This document shows positions 37,560 to 47,030 of a stretch of DNA of 64,000 nucleotides, piece after piece (the first letter of the stretch is position 1; the number at the start of each line of letters is the position of its first letter). The position numbers and the translations under genes are program-made. The stretch comes from Paraburkholderia ginsengisoli NBRC 100965 (GTDB lineage Bacteria; Pseudomonadota; Gammaproteobacteria; Burkholderiales; Burkholderiaceae), in the NCBI RefSeq assembly GCF_000739735.1, contig NZ_BBJF01000003.1, positions 1-64,000 of the forward strand. Reading direction: 5' to 3'. The notes below the pieces were generated by a model. It worked only from the letters and a program-made list of their open reading frames with translations. It was not told the origin of the DNA and ran no database searches.

Positions 37560-37856
37560 ATGCCCGCCTACGTCGTCATCACGCGCGAGAAAACGCTCGA
37601 CTCCGCGAAGCTGGATGAATACAAGCAGATCGCGCCCGCCATCTTTGAGCAGCATCCGGTGATGATGCTGGCGAGCCACGGACGCAAGGAAGTGGTGGAA
37701 GGGCCGGCGATCGAGGACATCCTGATTCTCGAGTTCACCGGCTACGACGAAGCGCTCGCGTGGTATCGCAGTCCGGCGTATCAGGAGATCAGCAAGACGC
37801 GGCTGCAGGGCGGCGACTACCGGATCATCATTACCGAAGGTTTGCCGACGGCGTAG
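37560..37856 (+). CDS. DUF1330 family protein
   Basis: A 98-residue protein of the dimeric alpha+beta barrel fold. Typical wording is AYVVITREKTLDSAKLDEYKQIAP, ILILEFTGYDEALAWYRSPAYQEI and YRIIITEGL. Family members have no established activity; related barrels act as monooxygenases or small-molecule binders. The ATG at 37560 has GGGGAACGC upstream. It is the last gene of the rightward polyol operon, partly separated by a hairpin, and converges on the SorC gene. Confidence 0.9.
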   Translation: MPAYVVITREKTLDSAKLDEYKQIAPAIFEQHPVMMLASHGRKEVVEGPAIEDILILEFTGYDEALAWYRSPAYQEISKTRLQGGDYRIIITEGLPTA

Positions 37857-37929
37857 CGCGCGGGCGTGCGGCTTTCATCCGGTGCGCACGCCAGGCCGCG
37901 TCGAGTCGCGCCACACCACGTCGCAAATT

Positions 37930-38877
37930 TCACGCTTCCAAAGCCGCCCGCGCGCACAACTCGTCGGTCACGAGTCCCGACAGCCAGCCGCCTTTGAGCA
38001 CAGCGATCAACGCCTCACGTTTGCGCTGCCCGCCGGCGAAACCGATCGTCGGGCGACGCGGCGGCGTATCGAGCGCAATGCTCGTCACGCGCCGGCCGGT
38101 CGGCGATTCGACGTGCGCGCCGGCGGCATCGATTGGCAGTCCGAGCATTTCCGCGACCGCGCCGTTCTGCATCAATTCCTTCACTTCCGCCGACGTAATG
38201 AAGCCGTCTTCATGCAGCGGACACTTCGGTCCGATATTGCCGATCCCGACGAACGCGACATCGGCCTGCCCCGACAGCGACTCGACGATCCGGTACAGCC
38301 GGTGATTGCACCACTGCGCGCGCTCGGCCTCGCTATCGGCGAGCAGCGGCGCTGGCAGCAGGAAATACTTGCCGCCGGTCTTTTCGGAAATGTGCAGCGC
38401 GACGTCGTAGCGGTTCGACGAGCCGTCCTGCGCGATCGCCCCGACCATCGATACCAGCCGATGCTGCGGACGGTCAAGTTGCGCGATCTGATCGACCGCG
38501 GCCTTCAGCGTACGGCCGCTGCTCACGGCGACCACCATCGGTTTTTCGGCGCCGAGATAGCGCTCCATCACCTGCGCGCCGGCCACCGCCAGCTTGCGGT
38601 CGACTTCGTCGGAAGTGTCGCCGTCGATCGGCACCACTTCGCACATCGCGAGGCCGTAGCGCCTGGACAGTTGATCGGCGAGCGACAGGCAGTCGGCCAG
38701 TTTGTGATCGACCCGCACGCGAATCAGGTTCTTTTCCACTGCGAAGGCGACCAGCCGCTGCGCGACCGGGCGCGAGACCTGCAGCTTCTCGGCGATTTCG
38801 TTCTGGGTGTTGCCGGCGACGTAGTAAAGCCACGCCGCGCGGGTAGCAAGATCTAGTTTTTCTGTGGACTTGGGCAC
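37930..38877 (-). CDS. SorC/DeoR-type sugar-sensing transcriptional regulator
   Basis: A 315-residue regulator. The N-terminal helix-turn-helix is RAAWLYYVAGNTQNEIAEKL and VSRPVAQRLVAFAVEKNL. The C-terminal SorC sugar-binding domain follows (VVAVSSGRTLKAAVDQ, GIGNIGPKCPLHEDGFIT, IALDTPPRRPTIGFAGG), which binds phosphorylated sugars in studied members. The start codon is GTG without a clear Shine-Dalgarno. It is last in the dalD-xylB operon and is the best candidate to act at the promoter module shared by this operon and the smoS operon. Confidence 0.92.
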   Translation of the reverse strand: MPKSTEKLDLATRAAWLYYVAGNTQNEIAEKLQVSRPVAQRLVAFAVEKNLIRVRVDHKLADCLSLADQLSRRYGLAMCEVVPIDGDTSDEVDRKLAVAGAQVMERYLGAEKPMVVAVSSGRTLKAAVDQIAQLDRPQHRLVSMVGAIAQDGSSNRYDVALHISEKTGGKYFLLPAPLLADSEAERAQWCNHRLYRIVESLSGQADVAFVGIGNIGPKCPLHEDGFITSAEVKELMQNGAVAEMLGLPIDAAGAHVESPTGRRVTSIALDTPPRRPTIGFAGGQRKREALIAVLKGGWLSGLVTDELCARAALEA

Positions 38878-38909
38878 GGTAACGGTTCGCTTGAAGTGCG
38901 CCGATGATA

Positions 38910-38943
38910 GCAGCCGGACCGCGCCTCTCAGCGCGCCGGCTGC
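38910..38943 (-). repeat. Hairpin between xylB and the SorC gene
   Basis: GCAGCCGG (38910-38917) and CCGGCTGC (38936-38943) with an inner GCGC/GCGC pair (38921-38924, 38931-38934) form a nested stem in the 79-base gap. It may lower regulator expression relative to the enzymes. Confidence 0.65.
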
Positions 38944-38956
38944 GGTTTACCGCCGC

Positions 38957-40438
38957 TCACGCGAGCGGGGCGCGCGCCGGGTCGAACAGAGGCCGCACGT
39001 GACGGTACAGCGCGCGATACGCTTCGAGCCGCGTACGCAATTCGGCATGGCGGCGCGGATTCGGCGTGAACTCCTTTTCGATCGGCGGCTTGCTCAGCAC
39101 CGTGGCCGGATCGCCGCCGGCGGCCAGCCAGCCGAGCCGCGCCGCGCCGAGCGCCGCGCCGGTTTCTCCGCCGCCGTGTTTGCGCGTCGCGGTGTCGAGC
39201 GCATCGGCCAGCAACTGCGCCCAGTAATCGCTGCGCGCGCCGCCGCCGAGCAGCGACAACGCCTTCGCTTCAGTGCCGGCTGCGCGCAGCGCGTCGAGGC
39301 CGTCGGTCAGCGCGAGCGTCACGCCTTCGAGTACCGCGTAACCGAGCAACGCGCGATCGGTCGCGTGGTTCATGCCGAAGAACACGCCCTGTGCATACGG
39401 GTCATTGTGCGGCGTGCGTTCGCCGGACAGATACGGCAGGAACAGCGGCGCGGTAGTCAACGCGTCGGCGGGCAATGCTTCGATTTCGGCGAGCAGGGTC
39501 GGCTCGTCGGTGGAGGTGAGTTTGCAGACCCAGCGCAGGCAACTCGCCGCCGACAACACCACGCTCATCTGATGCCAGCGATCCGGAATCGCGTGACAGA
39601 ACGCGTGCACGGCGGACGCCGGATTCGGCCGGAAGCTGTCGCCGACCACGCACAGCACGCCCGACGTGCCGAGCGACACGAAGCCGTCGCCCGGTTGCGT
39701 CGCGCCGATGCCGATTGCGCTGGTGGCGTTATCGCCGCCGCCGGCCGCGACGATCACGCCGTCGCTCAGGCCGAATTCACGCGCGACCGACGGCAGCAGC
39801 GTGCCCGACGGCGCGCTGCCTTCGGCGAGGCTCGGCATCTGCGCGCGCGTCATGTTGCAGGCGGCGAGCAGCGAGTCGGACCAGTCGCGTTTGGCGACGT
39901 CGAGCCACAACGTGCCCGCCGCATCCGACGGATCGGACACCTTGCCGCCCGTCAGTTGCAGCCGCAGATAGTCTTTCGGCAACAGCACGCACGCGGTCCG
40001 CGCGAAAATCTCCGGCTCATGGCGCGCGACCCACAGCAGCTTCGGCGCGGTGAACCCCGGCATCGCCAGATTGCCGGCGACGCTGTGCAGATCCGGCGCG
40101 CGCTCGGTCAGCTCCGCGCACTCCTTGTCGCTGCGCATGTCGTTCCACAGAATCGCGGGACGCAGCACGCGGTCCTCGGCATCCAGCAGCACCGCGCCGT
40201 GCATCTGCCCCGACAGGCCGATGCCGCGAATCTGCCCGAATTCGTCGGGATGCCGCTCGCGCAGCGCGGCGAGCGCCGCGCGCGTGCCTGCCCACCAATC
40301 CTCGGGATTCTGCTCGGCCCAGCGCTGATGCGGGCGCGAAACCGTAAAGGGGGAGCCTGCCGTGCCGATCACGCGTCCATCGGAGGCGAGCAGCAGGACT
40401 TTCACTTCGGACGTGCCGAGGTCGATGCCGAGATACAT
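38957..40438 (-). CDS. xylB: Xylulokinase
   Basis: A 493-residue FGGY kinase making D-xylulose 5-phosphate from D-xylulose. It starts YLGIDLGTSEVKVLLL and has GIGLSGQMHGAVLLD, ILWNDMRS, the loop LGTSGVLCVVGD and LLGGGARSDYWAQLLADAL. These match bacterial XylB of the usual length. It lies 114 bases after the D-arabinitol dehydrogenase, whose product is its substrate, so the pair forms a complete D-arabinitol route into the pentose phosphate pathway. Confidence 0.96.
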   Translation of the reverse strand: MYLGIDLGTSEVKVLLLASDGRVIGTAGSPFTVSRPHQRWAEQNPEDWWAGTRAALAALRERHPDEFGQIRGIGLSGQMHGAVLLDAEDRVLRPAILWNDMRSDKECAELTERAPDLHSVAGNLAMPGFTAPKLLWVARHEPEIFARTACVLLPKDYLRLQLTGGKVSDPSDAAGTLWLDVAKRDWSDSLLAACNMTRAQMPSLAEGSAPSGTLLPSVAREFGLSDGVIVAAGGGDNATSAIGIGATQPGDGFVSLGTSGVLCVVGDSFRPNPASAVHAFCHAIPDRWHQMSVVLSAASCLRWVCKLTSTDEPTLLAEIEALPADALTTAPLFLPYLSGERTPHNDPYAQGVFFGMNHATDRALLGYAVLEGVTLALTDGLDALRAAGTEAKALSLLGGGARSDYWAQLLADALDTATRKHGGGETGAALGAARLGWLAAGGDPATVLSKPPIEKEFTPNPRRHAELRTRLEAYRALYRHVRPLFDPARAPLA

Positions 40439-40486
40439 GGGCGCGAAACCTTCGTCGTTAGGGATGCGCTACTTTAGCCGCACCTG

Positions 40487-40525
40487 GCGCGCGCTGCCAT
40501 GCGCATTAAGCCTGGCACCGCGCGC
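40487..40525 (-). repeat. Long hairpin between dalD and xylB
   Basis: A 13-bp stem with one mismatch: GCGCGCGCTGCCA (40487-40499) with TGGCACCGCGCGC (40513-40525), 13-base loop. It occupies the middle of the 114-base gap. Confidence 0.65.
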
Positions 40526-40552
40526 GATTCGAGAGAAAGTGCAGCGAGCCGC

Positions 40553-41965
40553 TTACACTGCGCCGCGTCTGGCGAGCCACACATCGACGCGCGCGAGCGC
40601 ACCGGCGAGCGCCGATTCCAGTTCCGGCGTCTGCGCCATGCTGCCCCATAGCAGCCGGTCGGCGGCGAACGCCTGCAACGGATCGGGCGCCGCGAAGAAA
40701 GCGTGTGCGACGCGCTCGTCCATCACGCCGTCCTGATACGCATACGGCAGCTTGCCCGCGTGCCAGCGTTCGAGAAAGCGGAAGAACAGCGCGGGCAGCA
40801 TCGCCGTCGCGGCGGGCGTGACGCCGCGCTCGAAACATTCGGCGAGCGTCGGCGCGATGAAGCCGGGCAGCTTCGAAAAGCCGTCGGCGGCGACGCGCTG
40901 ATTGGTGTCCTGGATATAAGGATTGCTGAAGCGTTCGAGCACGACGTCGCGATACTTTTCCAGATCGAGCGGACTCGGCGTGAGGCAGGGGATCACGTCT
41001 TCGGTCACGTAGTCGAACGCGAACTGGCGAACGTCAGCGTCGAGTGTGCCTTCGTGAATGTAGTTCAACCCGACGAGGGTGCCCGCCCACGCGATGCAGC
41101 TATGCGGCGCGTTGAGAATGCGGATCTTCGCTTCCTCGTACGGCAGCACCGAGTCGACCAGTTCCGCGCCGACTTTTTCCCATGCGGGTCGGCCGGCGAT
41201 GAAGCGATCTTCGATCACCCATTGGATGAACGCTTCGCCCATCACCGGGCATGCGTCGTCGAAGCCCGTCGCGGCCTTCACGCGCTCGCGCACGTCCGGC
41301 GTCGGACGCGGCGTGATGCGGTCGACCATCGAACTCGGGCACGCGGTGTTGTCGTCGAACCATTGCGCAAGCTGGTCCGCGCCGCGCCGCTCGAGAAACT
41401 CGCTCATGCCCGCGTGAAAACGCTCGCCGTTGCTACGCAGGTTGTCGCAAGTCTGCAGCGTGACGGGGCCTGCGCCGCGCTGCATGCGTGCGTCGAGGAT
41501 TGCCGCCAGCGCACCGTAGATCGTGGTGTGGCCGCCTTTGAGATCAGCGGCGAGGTCGACATTGGCGGTGTCGAGCCGGTCGTGTTCGTCGAGGTAATAG
41601 CCGCCTTCGGTGACCGTGAACGCGATGATCTTGCAGGCCGGATCGGCGCCCGCTTCGATCAGCGCATCAAGGCTGTCGGTCCACGGCACCACGCGTTCTA
41701 TCGAGCGGATCGTTTCGTACGCGCGCTCGCCTTGCGGCGTGACGGTTTCGAGCGTGTAGACGCCGTCCTGCGCGGCGAGCGCTTCGAGCACCGCGTTCAT
41801 GTCGCTGCGGATATTGCCGACCGTCAGCGACCAGTGCGGTTCGCCCGCCAGCTTCGCCTCGTTCAATCGATGCAGATACCACGCCTGATGCGCGCGATGA
41901 AACGATCCCGCGCCGATGTGCAGGATCACGTGTGCGGCCGCGCCGCTGCCTTGCCCGGTGTCCAT
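40553..41965 (-). CDS. dalD: D-arabinitol 4-dehydrogenase (mannitol dehydrogenase family)
   Basis: A 470-residue long-chain polyol dehydrogenase oxidising D-arabinitol to D-xylulose; members also take D-mannitol to fructose. The N-terminal cofactor motif is [19 protein letters not shown] and the catalytic Lys region is [23 protein letters not shown]. It also has [10 protein letters not shown] and [12 protein letters not shown] of the family. The [12 protein letters not shown] wording favours DalD over MtlK. AGGAG precedes ATG 41965; upstream in-frame residues are dropped. First gene of the leftward operon dalD-xylB-sorC-type regulator. Confidence 0.92.
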   Translation of the reverse strand: MDTGQGSGAAAHVILHIGAGSFHRAHQAWYLHRLNEAKLAGEPHWSLTVGNIRSDMNAVLEALAAQDGVYTLETVTPQGERAYETIRSIERVVPWTDSLDALIEAGADPACKIIAFTVTEGGYYLDEHDRLDTANVDLAADLKGGHTTIYGALAAILDARMQRGAGPVTLQTCDNLRSNGERFHAGMSEFLERRGADQLAQWFDDNTACPSSMVDRITPRPTPDVRERVKAATGFDDACPVMGEAFIQWVIEDRFIAGRPAWEKVGAELVDSVLPYEEAKIRILNAPHSCIAWAGTLVGLNYIHEGTLDADVRQFAFDYVTEDVIPCLTPSPLDLEKYRDVVLERFSNPYIQDTNQRVAADGFSKLPGFIAPTLAECFERGVTPAATAMLPALFFRFLERWHAGKLPYAYQDGVMDERVAHAFFAAPDPLQAFAADRLLWGSMAQTPELESALAGALARVDVWLARRGAV

Positions 41966-42345
41966 GTGCGTCTCCTGATGTCCGCACGGCTCGAAGCGTG
42001 CGCTTTTCTTTGGGTGGAGCATTTGCTCTGTATGTGAGCGAATGATCGTACCCGGCGAAACGAAAGTCAAGGCGGCATCACCGGCTTTTCGTGGCGCAGC
42101 GCGGCGCGGGCGGCCTTCCGCGTGTGGCCCGCGGTGCGGGGGAGTCGAGCAGACGCGCTTCGCCGTGCGTTTTGCATTGCATCAAATTTGACATTCCGGG
42201 CGTCGGGACTAACCCGAATGCAAAAAAGTATTGGTCCGCGGTCTCATTTTTAGTGGTGGCGGGCGCGGTTGCAGGCTACTTTCGCTATACACGACAAGAC
42301 GAAAAGCAGCGGCGCCCGAGCGGCCCGCTTCATGGAGGCAAGACA
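41966..42345. other. Divergent control region between dalD and the AraC-type gene, 380 bases
   Basis: The left third holds the dalD promoter module (42017-42070). The rest, up to the GTG start at 42346, is open in the AraC frame and would encode a short hydrophobic stretch, but it lacks a ribosome site and I treat it as non-coding. It also carries TTTGACA near 42187 without a matching -10. Confidence 0.65.
42017..42070 (-). promoter_or_regulatory. dalD promoter and shared operator module
   Basis: Reading leftward: TTGACT (42070-42065), 17 bases, GATCAT (42047-42042), then TTCGCTCAC and ACAGAGCAA within the 31-base block 42047-42017. It matches 26 of 31 bases with the block upstream of smoS, with the same -35 spacing and a similar distance to the start codon (51 versus 57 bases). 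Confidence 0.7.
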
Positions 42346-43326
42346 GTGCAACCCGATCTGGAAATCGTGGCCGTGCGCCGCGACGAATCATTCAAGGTGT
42401 GGTCGCATGGCTATCCGTACCGCACGGTACGCTGGCATTTTCATCCGGAATACGAAATACATCTGATCGTCGCGACGACCGGCAAGATGTTCGTCGGCGA
42501 TCACATCAGCAACTTCGCGCCCGGCAACCTGGTGTTGATGGGGCCGAACCTGCCGCACAACTGGGTCAGCGACGTGCCGGAAGGCGAGAGCATCGCGCAG
42601 CGCAACCTGGTCGTGCAGTTCGGTCAGGAGTTCGTGTCGGGCTGCGTCGACAGCTTCCCCGAGTGGCGTCAGGTCGAAGCGCTGCTGGCCGATTCGCGCC
42701 GTGGCGTGTCGTTCGGCGCGCGCACCAGCGCGGCGATCCAGCCGCTCTTCATGGAGTTGCTGGCCGCGCGCGGGCTGCGCCGTCTCGTGCTGTTCATGTC
42801 GATGCTGGAAATCCTGATGAATGCCGAGGACCGCGAGACGCTCGCGAGTCCCGCATATCAGGCCGACCCGACCGGCTTCGCGTCGACGCGCATCAATCAC
42901 GTGCTGTCGTATATCGGCAAGAACCTCGCGAACGAGTTGCGCGAGTCGGACCTCGCGCAACTCGCGGGGCAGAGCGTCAGCGCGTTTTCGCGTTACTTCC
43001 GCCGCCATACCGGCTTGCCGTTCGTGCAGTACGTGAACCGGATGCGCATTAACCTCGCGTGTCAGTTGTTGACCGACGGCGAACTGAGCGTGACCGATAT
43101 CTGTTTCAAGGCGGGCTTCAACAACCTGTCGAATTTCAATCGGCAGTTCCTCGCGGTGAAGGGCATGGCGCCTTCGAAATTCCGCCGCTATCAGCAACTG
43201 AACGACGCGAGCCGCGACGCGTCCGAGGAAGCCGCGGCGCGCGGCGCGGGCATCGACGACGCGCCGGCCATCGTGCTCGCACCCGGGCTGCCGCGCAACG
43301 TGGTCGCAGCGTATCCATTGACATAG
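42346..43326 (+). CDS. AraC-family transcriptional regulator of the second polyol operon
   Basis: A 326-residue regulator. The N-terminal half is a cupin-like sensor (RWHFHPEYEIHLIVATTGKMFVGDHI, APGNLVLMGPNLPHNW). The C-terminal 100 residues hold two helix-turn-helix units (RESDLAQLAGQSVSAFSRYF and SVTDICFKAGFNNLSNFNRQF). The start is GTG at 42346 with GGAGG 7 bases upstream and is conserved in wording (QPDLEIVAVRRDESF). It precedes the ribose-type ABC operon by 130 bases on the same strand and probably activates it. Confidence 0.92.
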   Translation: MQPDLEIVAVRRDESFKVWSHGYPYRTVRWHFHPEYEIHLIVATTGKMFVGDHISNFAPGNLVLMGPNLPHNWVSDVPEGESIAQRNLVVQFGQEFVSGCVDSFPEWRQVEALLADSRRGVSFGARTSAAIQPLFMELLAARGLRRLVLFMSMLEILMNAEDRETLASPAYQADPTGFASTRINHVLSYIGKNLANELRESDLAQLAGQSVSAFSRYFRRHTGLPFVQYVNRMRINLACQLLTDGELSVTDICFKAGFNNLSNFNRQFLAVKGMAPSKFRRYQQLNDASRDASEEAAARGAGIDDAPAIVLAPGLPRNVVAAYPLT

Positions 43327-43373
43327 CGCCGACCCGGGCCGGCGCTCGTTCGCAGACGTTTTACTTCAACTGC

Positions 43374-43397
43374 GTTTCAACACCGAGTTTGAACACC
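43374..43397 (+). promoter_or_regulatory. Direct repeats upstream of the ribose-type ABC operon
   Basis: GTTTCAACACC (43374-43384) and GTTTGAACACC (43387-43397) are 11-base direct repeats with one difference and a 13-base period. A third weaker copy (CTTCAAC) lies just upstream. AraC-family activators bind direct repeats near the -35, so this is a candidate site. An inverted CGCTGTG/CACAGCG (43403-43420) follows. Confidence 0.45.
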
Positions 43398-43456
43398 TAT
43401 CGCGCTGTGTCCGCACAGCGTGAGGGACGTGCTCACTTTCAATAACGGAGACAACC

Positions 43457-44410
43457 ATGACGCAATCCCTTTCGAAGCAGACCTCGTTGAATATTCTGGT
43501 TCGTCGCACGGCGACGTTCGCGACGCTCGCGTTCGGCCTGTCGCTGATCGCCGCGCCGGCCGCGCAAGCCGCGCCGCTGAAAATCGGCATGACGTTTCAG
43601 GAATTGAACAACCCGTATTTCGTGACGATGCAAAAGGCGCTGAACGACGCGGCCGCTTCGATGGGCGCAACGGTGGTCGTCACCGACGCGCATCATGATG
43701 TGAGCAAACAGGTCAGCGACGTCGAGGACATGTTGCAAAAGAAGATCGACATCCTGCTCGTGAATCCGACCGACTCGACCGGCATTCAGTCGGCGGTGAC
43801 GTCGGCGAAGAAGGCGGGCGTGGTGGTCGTCGCGGTGGATGCGAACGCGAACGGTCCGGTCGATTCGTTCGTCGGCTCGAAGAACTACGACGCCGGCGTG
43901 ATGGCGTGCGAGTACCTGGCGAAGTCGATCGGCGGCAGCGGCGAAGTGGCGATTCTCGACGGCATTCCGGTCGTGCCGATTCTCGAACGCGTGCGCGGCT
44001 GCAAGGCGGCGCTCGCGAAAGCGCCCGGCGTGAAACTGGTGGATACGCAGAACGGCAAGCAGGAACGTGCGACCGCGCTGTCCGTCACCGAGAACATGAT
44101 TCAGGCGCATCCGAATCTGAAGGGCGTGTTCAGCGTGAACGACGGCGGGTCGATGGGCGCGCTGTCGGCGATCGAAGCATCGGGCAAGGACATCAAGCTG
44201 ACCAGCGTCGACGGTGCGCCGGAAGCGATTGCCGCGATCCAGAAGCCGAACTCGAAGTTCGTCGAAACGTCAGCGCAATTTCCGGCCGACCAGGTGCGCA
44301 TTGCGCTCGGCATCGCGCTCGCGAAGAAGTGGGGCGCCAATGTACCCAAAGCGATTCCGGTCGACGTAAAGATGATCGACAAGAGCAATGCGAAGGGCTT
44401 CAGCTGGTAA
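43457..44410 (+). CDS. Ribose-type ABC transporter periplasmic binding protein
   Basis: A 317-residue cluster B (RbsB-like) binding protein. The signal peptide ends [12 protein letters not shown]. The sugar-binding fold shows [45 protein letters not shown] and [14 protein letters not shown]. It belongs to the group serving pentitols, tetritols and related small polyols as well as ribose; ligand unknown. CGGAGAC gives a ribosome site. Followed by a strong hairpin before the ATPase gene. Confidence 0.93.
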   Translation: MTQSLSKQTSLNILVRRTATFATLAFGLSLIAAPAAQAAPLKIGMTFQELNNPYFVTMQKALNDAAASMGATVVVTDAHHDVSKQVSDVEDMLQKKIDILLVNPTDSTGIQSAVTSAKKAGVVVVAVDANANGPVDSFVGSKNYDAGVMACEYLAKSIGGSGEVAILDGIPVVPILERVRGCKAALAKAPGVKLVDTQNGKQERATALSVTENMIQAHPNLKGVFSVNDGGSMGALSAIEASGKDIKLTSVDGAPEAIAAIQKPNSKFVETSAQFPADQVRIALGIALAKKWGANVPKAIPVDVKMIDKSNAKGFSW

Positions 44411-44416
44411 CGCGAA

Positions 44417-44454
44417 CGTCGGTTGCCGCGTGGTGTGACGCGCGGCCACCGACG
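44417..44454 (+). repeat. Long hairpin after the ribose-type binding-protein gene
   Basis: A 14-bp stem with one mismatch: CGTCGGTTGCCGCG (44417-44430) with CGCGGCCACCGACG (44441-44454), 10-base loop, starting 6 bases after the stop codon. Its right arm ends 15 bases before the ATPase start. Confidence 0.75.
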
Positions 44455-44469
44455 GCACAGGAGCAGCCG

Positions 44470-45990
44470 ATGGACACGATTCTGAAGCTCGACAACATCA
44501 CTAAAAGCTTTCCCGGTGTGAAGGCGCTGCAAGGCATTCACCTGGAAATCGCGCGCGGCGAGATACACGCGCTGCTCGGCGAAAACGGCGCCGGCAAATC
44601 GACGCTGATGAAGGTTCTGTGCGGCATCTATCAGCCGGACGAAGGCACGATCACGATCGATGGCGAGGCGCGTCACTTCACAAACTATCACGACGCGGTG
44701 GCTGCGGGCGTTGGCATCGTGTTTCAGGAATTCAGCCTGATTCCGTATCTGAACGCGGTGGAGAACATGTTTCTCGGCCGCGAATTGAAGAATGGACTGG
44801 GCCTGCTCGAGCGCGGCAAGATGCGGCGCGCGGCGGCCGCGATTTTCCAGCGCCTCAGCGTCGCGATCGATCTGTCGGTGCCGATTCGCGAGTTGTCGGT
44901 TGCACAACAGCAGTTCGTCGAGATCGCCAAGGCGTTGTCGCTGGAAGCGCGCATTCTGATTCTCGATGAGCCGACCGCGACGCTCACGCCCGCCGAGGCC
45001 GAGCATCTGTTCGCGATCATGCGCGACCTGAAACAGCAGGGCGTCGCGATGATTTTCATCTCGCACCACCTCGAAGAAATTTTCGAAGTGTGCGATCGCA
45101 TCACGGTGTTGCGCGACGGCCAGTACGTCGGCATGACGGAGGTCGCGCAATCCGACGTGGGGCGGCTGGTCGAGATGATGGTGGGGCGCCGCATCGAAAG
45201 CAGCTTTCCGCCGAAGCCGCCGTTGCGCACCGATGCGAAGATCGTGCTGAACGTCGACAAGCTGCAATTGCTGAAGGACGGCCCGGTGTTGAGCTTCACG
45301 CTGCGCGAGGGCGAGATTCTCGGCTTCGCGGGACTGGTCGGTTCGGGGCGCACGGAAACCGCGCTCGCGGTGATCGGCGCAGACTCGGCCTACGCGAAGG
45401 AGGTTCGCATCAACGGCGCGGCCGCGAAGCTCGCCGATCCCGCCGATGCATTGCGCGCGGGCGTCGGCATCTTGCCGGAAAGCCGCAAGACCGAAGGGCT
45501 GATTACCGACTTTTCGATCAAGCAGAACATCTCGATCAATAACCTCGGCAAGTATCGCGCGCTGCGGTTTTTTATCGATCAGCGCAGCGAGGCGCGCGCC
45601 ACCGCGGACATCATGAAGCGCGTGGGCGTGAAAGCGCCGACGATGCATACCGAAGTCGCGACGCTCTCGGGCGGCAATCAGCAGAAGGTGGTGATCGCGC
45701 GCTGGCTGAATCACCACACCAACATCCTGATCTTCGACGAGCCGACGCGCGGCATCGACGTCGGCGCGAAAGCCGAAATCTATCTGCTGATGCGCGAACT
45801 CACCGCGCGCGGCTACTCGATCATCATGATCTCGTCCGAACTGCCGGAGATCGTCGGCATGTGCGACCGCGTCGCTGTATTCCGGCAAGGCCGCATCGAA
45901 GCGATGCTCGAAGGCGACGCGATCAACTCGAATGCCGTGATGACCTATGCGACCGCGGGCTCGCTTGGAGCAACTCATGAACACGCCTAA
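44470..45990 (+). CDS. Ribose-type ABC transporter ATPase (two ABC domains)
   Basis: A 506-residue fused double ATPase of the RbsA/XylG class. Domain 1 has Walker [10 protein letters not shown], signature [15 protein letters not shown] and DEPTATLT. Domain 2 has a degenerate Walker A (GLVGSGRTE), signature [15 protein letters not shown] and [10 protein letters not shown], as usual for the family. The last 14 bases overlap the permease start, so the two are coupled. Confidence 0.94.
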   Translation: MDTILKLDNITKSFPGVKALQGIHLEIARGEIHALLGENGAGKSTLMKVLCGIYQPDEGTITIDGEARHFTNYHDAVAAGVGIVFQEFSLIPYLNAVENMFLGRELKNGLGLLERGKMRRAAAAIFQRLSVAIDLSVPIRELSVAQQQFVEIAKALSLEARILILDEPTATLTPAEAEHLFAIMRDLKQQGVAMIFISHHLEEIFEVCDRITVLRDGQYVGMTEVAQSDVGRLVEMMVGRRIESSFPPKPPLRTDAKIVLNVDKLQLLKDGPVLSFTLREGEILGFAGLVGSGRTETALAVIGADSAYAKEVRINGAAAKLADPADALRAGVGILPESRKTEGLITDFSIKQNISINNLGKYRALRFFIDQRSEARATADIMKRVGVKAPTMHTEVATLSGGNQQKVVIARWLNHHTNILIFDEPTRGIDVGAKAEIYLLMRELTARGYSIIMISSELPEIVGMCDRVAVFRQGRIEAMLEGDAINSNAVMTYATAGSLGATHEHA

Positions 45991-46984
45991 TCCTTCTTCT
46001 CCGCCGAAAAGTTCTACGGTCAGCAGCGATACGCCTGGCGCGCCGGTGCGCTTCACGTGGGCCGCGCTGAAACGCTCGACGCTGTTCTATCCGTTCATCG
46101 GCCTGCTGGTCGTGTGCATCGTGATGGTGTTCGCGAGCGACAGCTTTTTGTCCGGCGCGAACATCGAGAACGTGCTGCGCCAGGTGTCGATCAACGCGAT
46201 TATCGCGGTGGGCATGACCTGCGTGATTCTGACCGGCGGCATCGATCTGTCGGTCGGCTCGGTGATGGCGCTCGCGGGCACGCTCGCCGCCGGGCTGATG
46301 GTCGCCGGCATGAACGCGGTGGCCGCGCTGGCTGTCGGCGTCGCGGTCGGTCTCGGCTTCGGTGCGGCCAACGGCTTCTTCGTCGCATACGCCGGTATGC
46401 CGCCGATCATCGTCACGCTCGCGACGATGGGTATCGCGCGCGGCCTCGCACTGATCTACACGGGCGGTTATCCGATCGACGGCCTGCCCGACTGGGTCAG
46501 CTTCTTCGGCAGCGGCAAGATTCTCGGTATTCAGGCGCCGGTCGTGATCATGGCGGTGATCTACGTGATCGCGTGGGTGTTGCTCGAACGCATGCCGTTT
46601 GGGCGCTACGTCTACGCGATCGGCGGCAACGAACAGGCGACGCGTCTGTCTGGCGTGCGCGTCGCGCGCGTCAAGCTGATTGTGTACACGATCGCCGGTT
46701 TGACGTCCGCGTTTGCCGCGATCGTGCTAACCGCGCGTTTGATGAGCGGCCAGCCGAACGCGGGTGTCGGCTTCGAACTCGACGCGATCGCTGCTGTCGT
46801 GATGGGCGGCACGTCGATCTCGGGCGGACGCGGCTCGATCATCGGCACGTTGATCGGCGCGCTGCTGCTCGGCGTACTCAATAACGGCCTGAACATGGTC
46901 GGCGTGAATCCGTATGTGCAGAACGTGATCAAGGGCGGAATCATTCTGCTCGCGATCTATATCAGCCGCGACCGTCGAAAGTAG
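45977..46984 (+). CDS. Ribose-type ABC transporter permease
   Basis: A 335-residue RbsC-like permease with eight to ten hydrophobic segments. Family wording is [47 protein letters not shown] and [19 protein letters not shown]. The N-terminal 30 residues are Ser/Pro/Thr-rich. A single permease gene is present, so it probably forms a homodimer. Confidence 0.95.
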   Translation: MNTPNPSSPPKSSTVSSDTPGAPVRFTWAALKRSTLFYPFIGLLVVCIVMVFASDSFLSGANIENVLRQVSINAIIAVGMTCVILTGGIDLSVGSVMALAGTLAAGLMVAGMNAVAALAVGVAVGLGFGAANGFFVAYAGMPPIIVTLATMGIARGLALIYTGGYPIDGLPDWVSFFGSGKILGIQAPVVIMAVIYVIAWVLLERMPFGRYVYAIGGNEQATRLSGVRVARVKLIVYTIAGLTSAFAAIVLTARLMSGQPNAGVGFELDAIAAVVMGGTSISGGRGSIIGTLIGALLLGVLNNGLNMVGVNPYVQNVIKGGIILLAIYISRDRRK

Positions 46985-47030
46985 TGCTCCCTACCGACTC
47001 TCCATTTCTTCCTTTTCGCAGGACCATGCA

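Noticed and set aside
42091..42345. In-frame upstream extension of the AraC-type regulator with a hydrophobic stretch
   Set aside because: No ribosome site, unconserved wording, and it would overlap the divergent control region; GTG at 42346 with GGAGG fits the family start.
44101..46056. A 651-codon minus-strand open frame across the ribose-type ABC genes
   Set aside because: Antisense to three well-recognised genes; no motifs.
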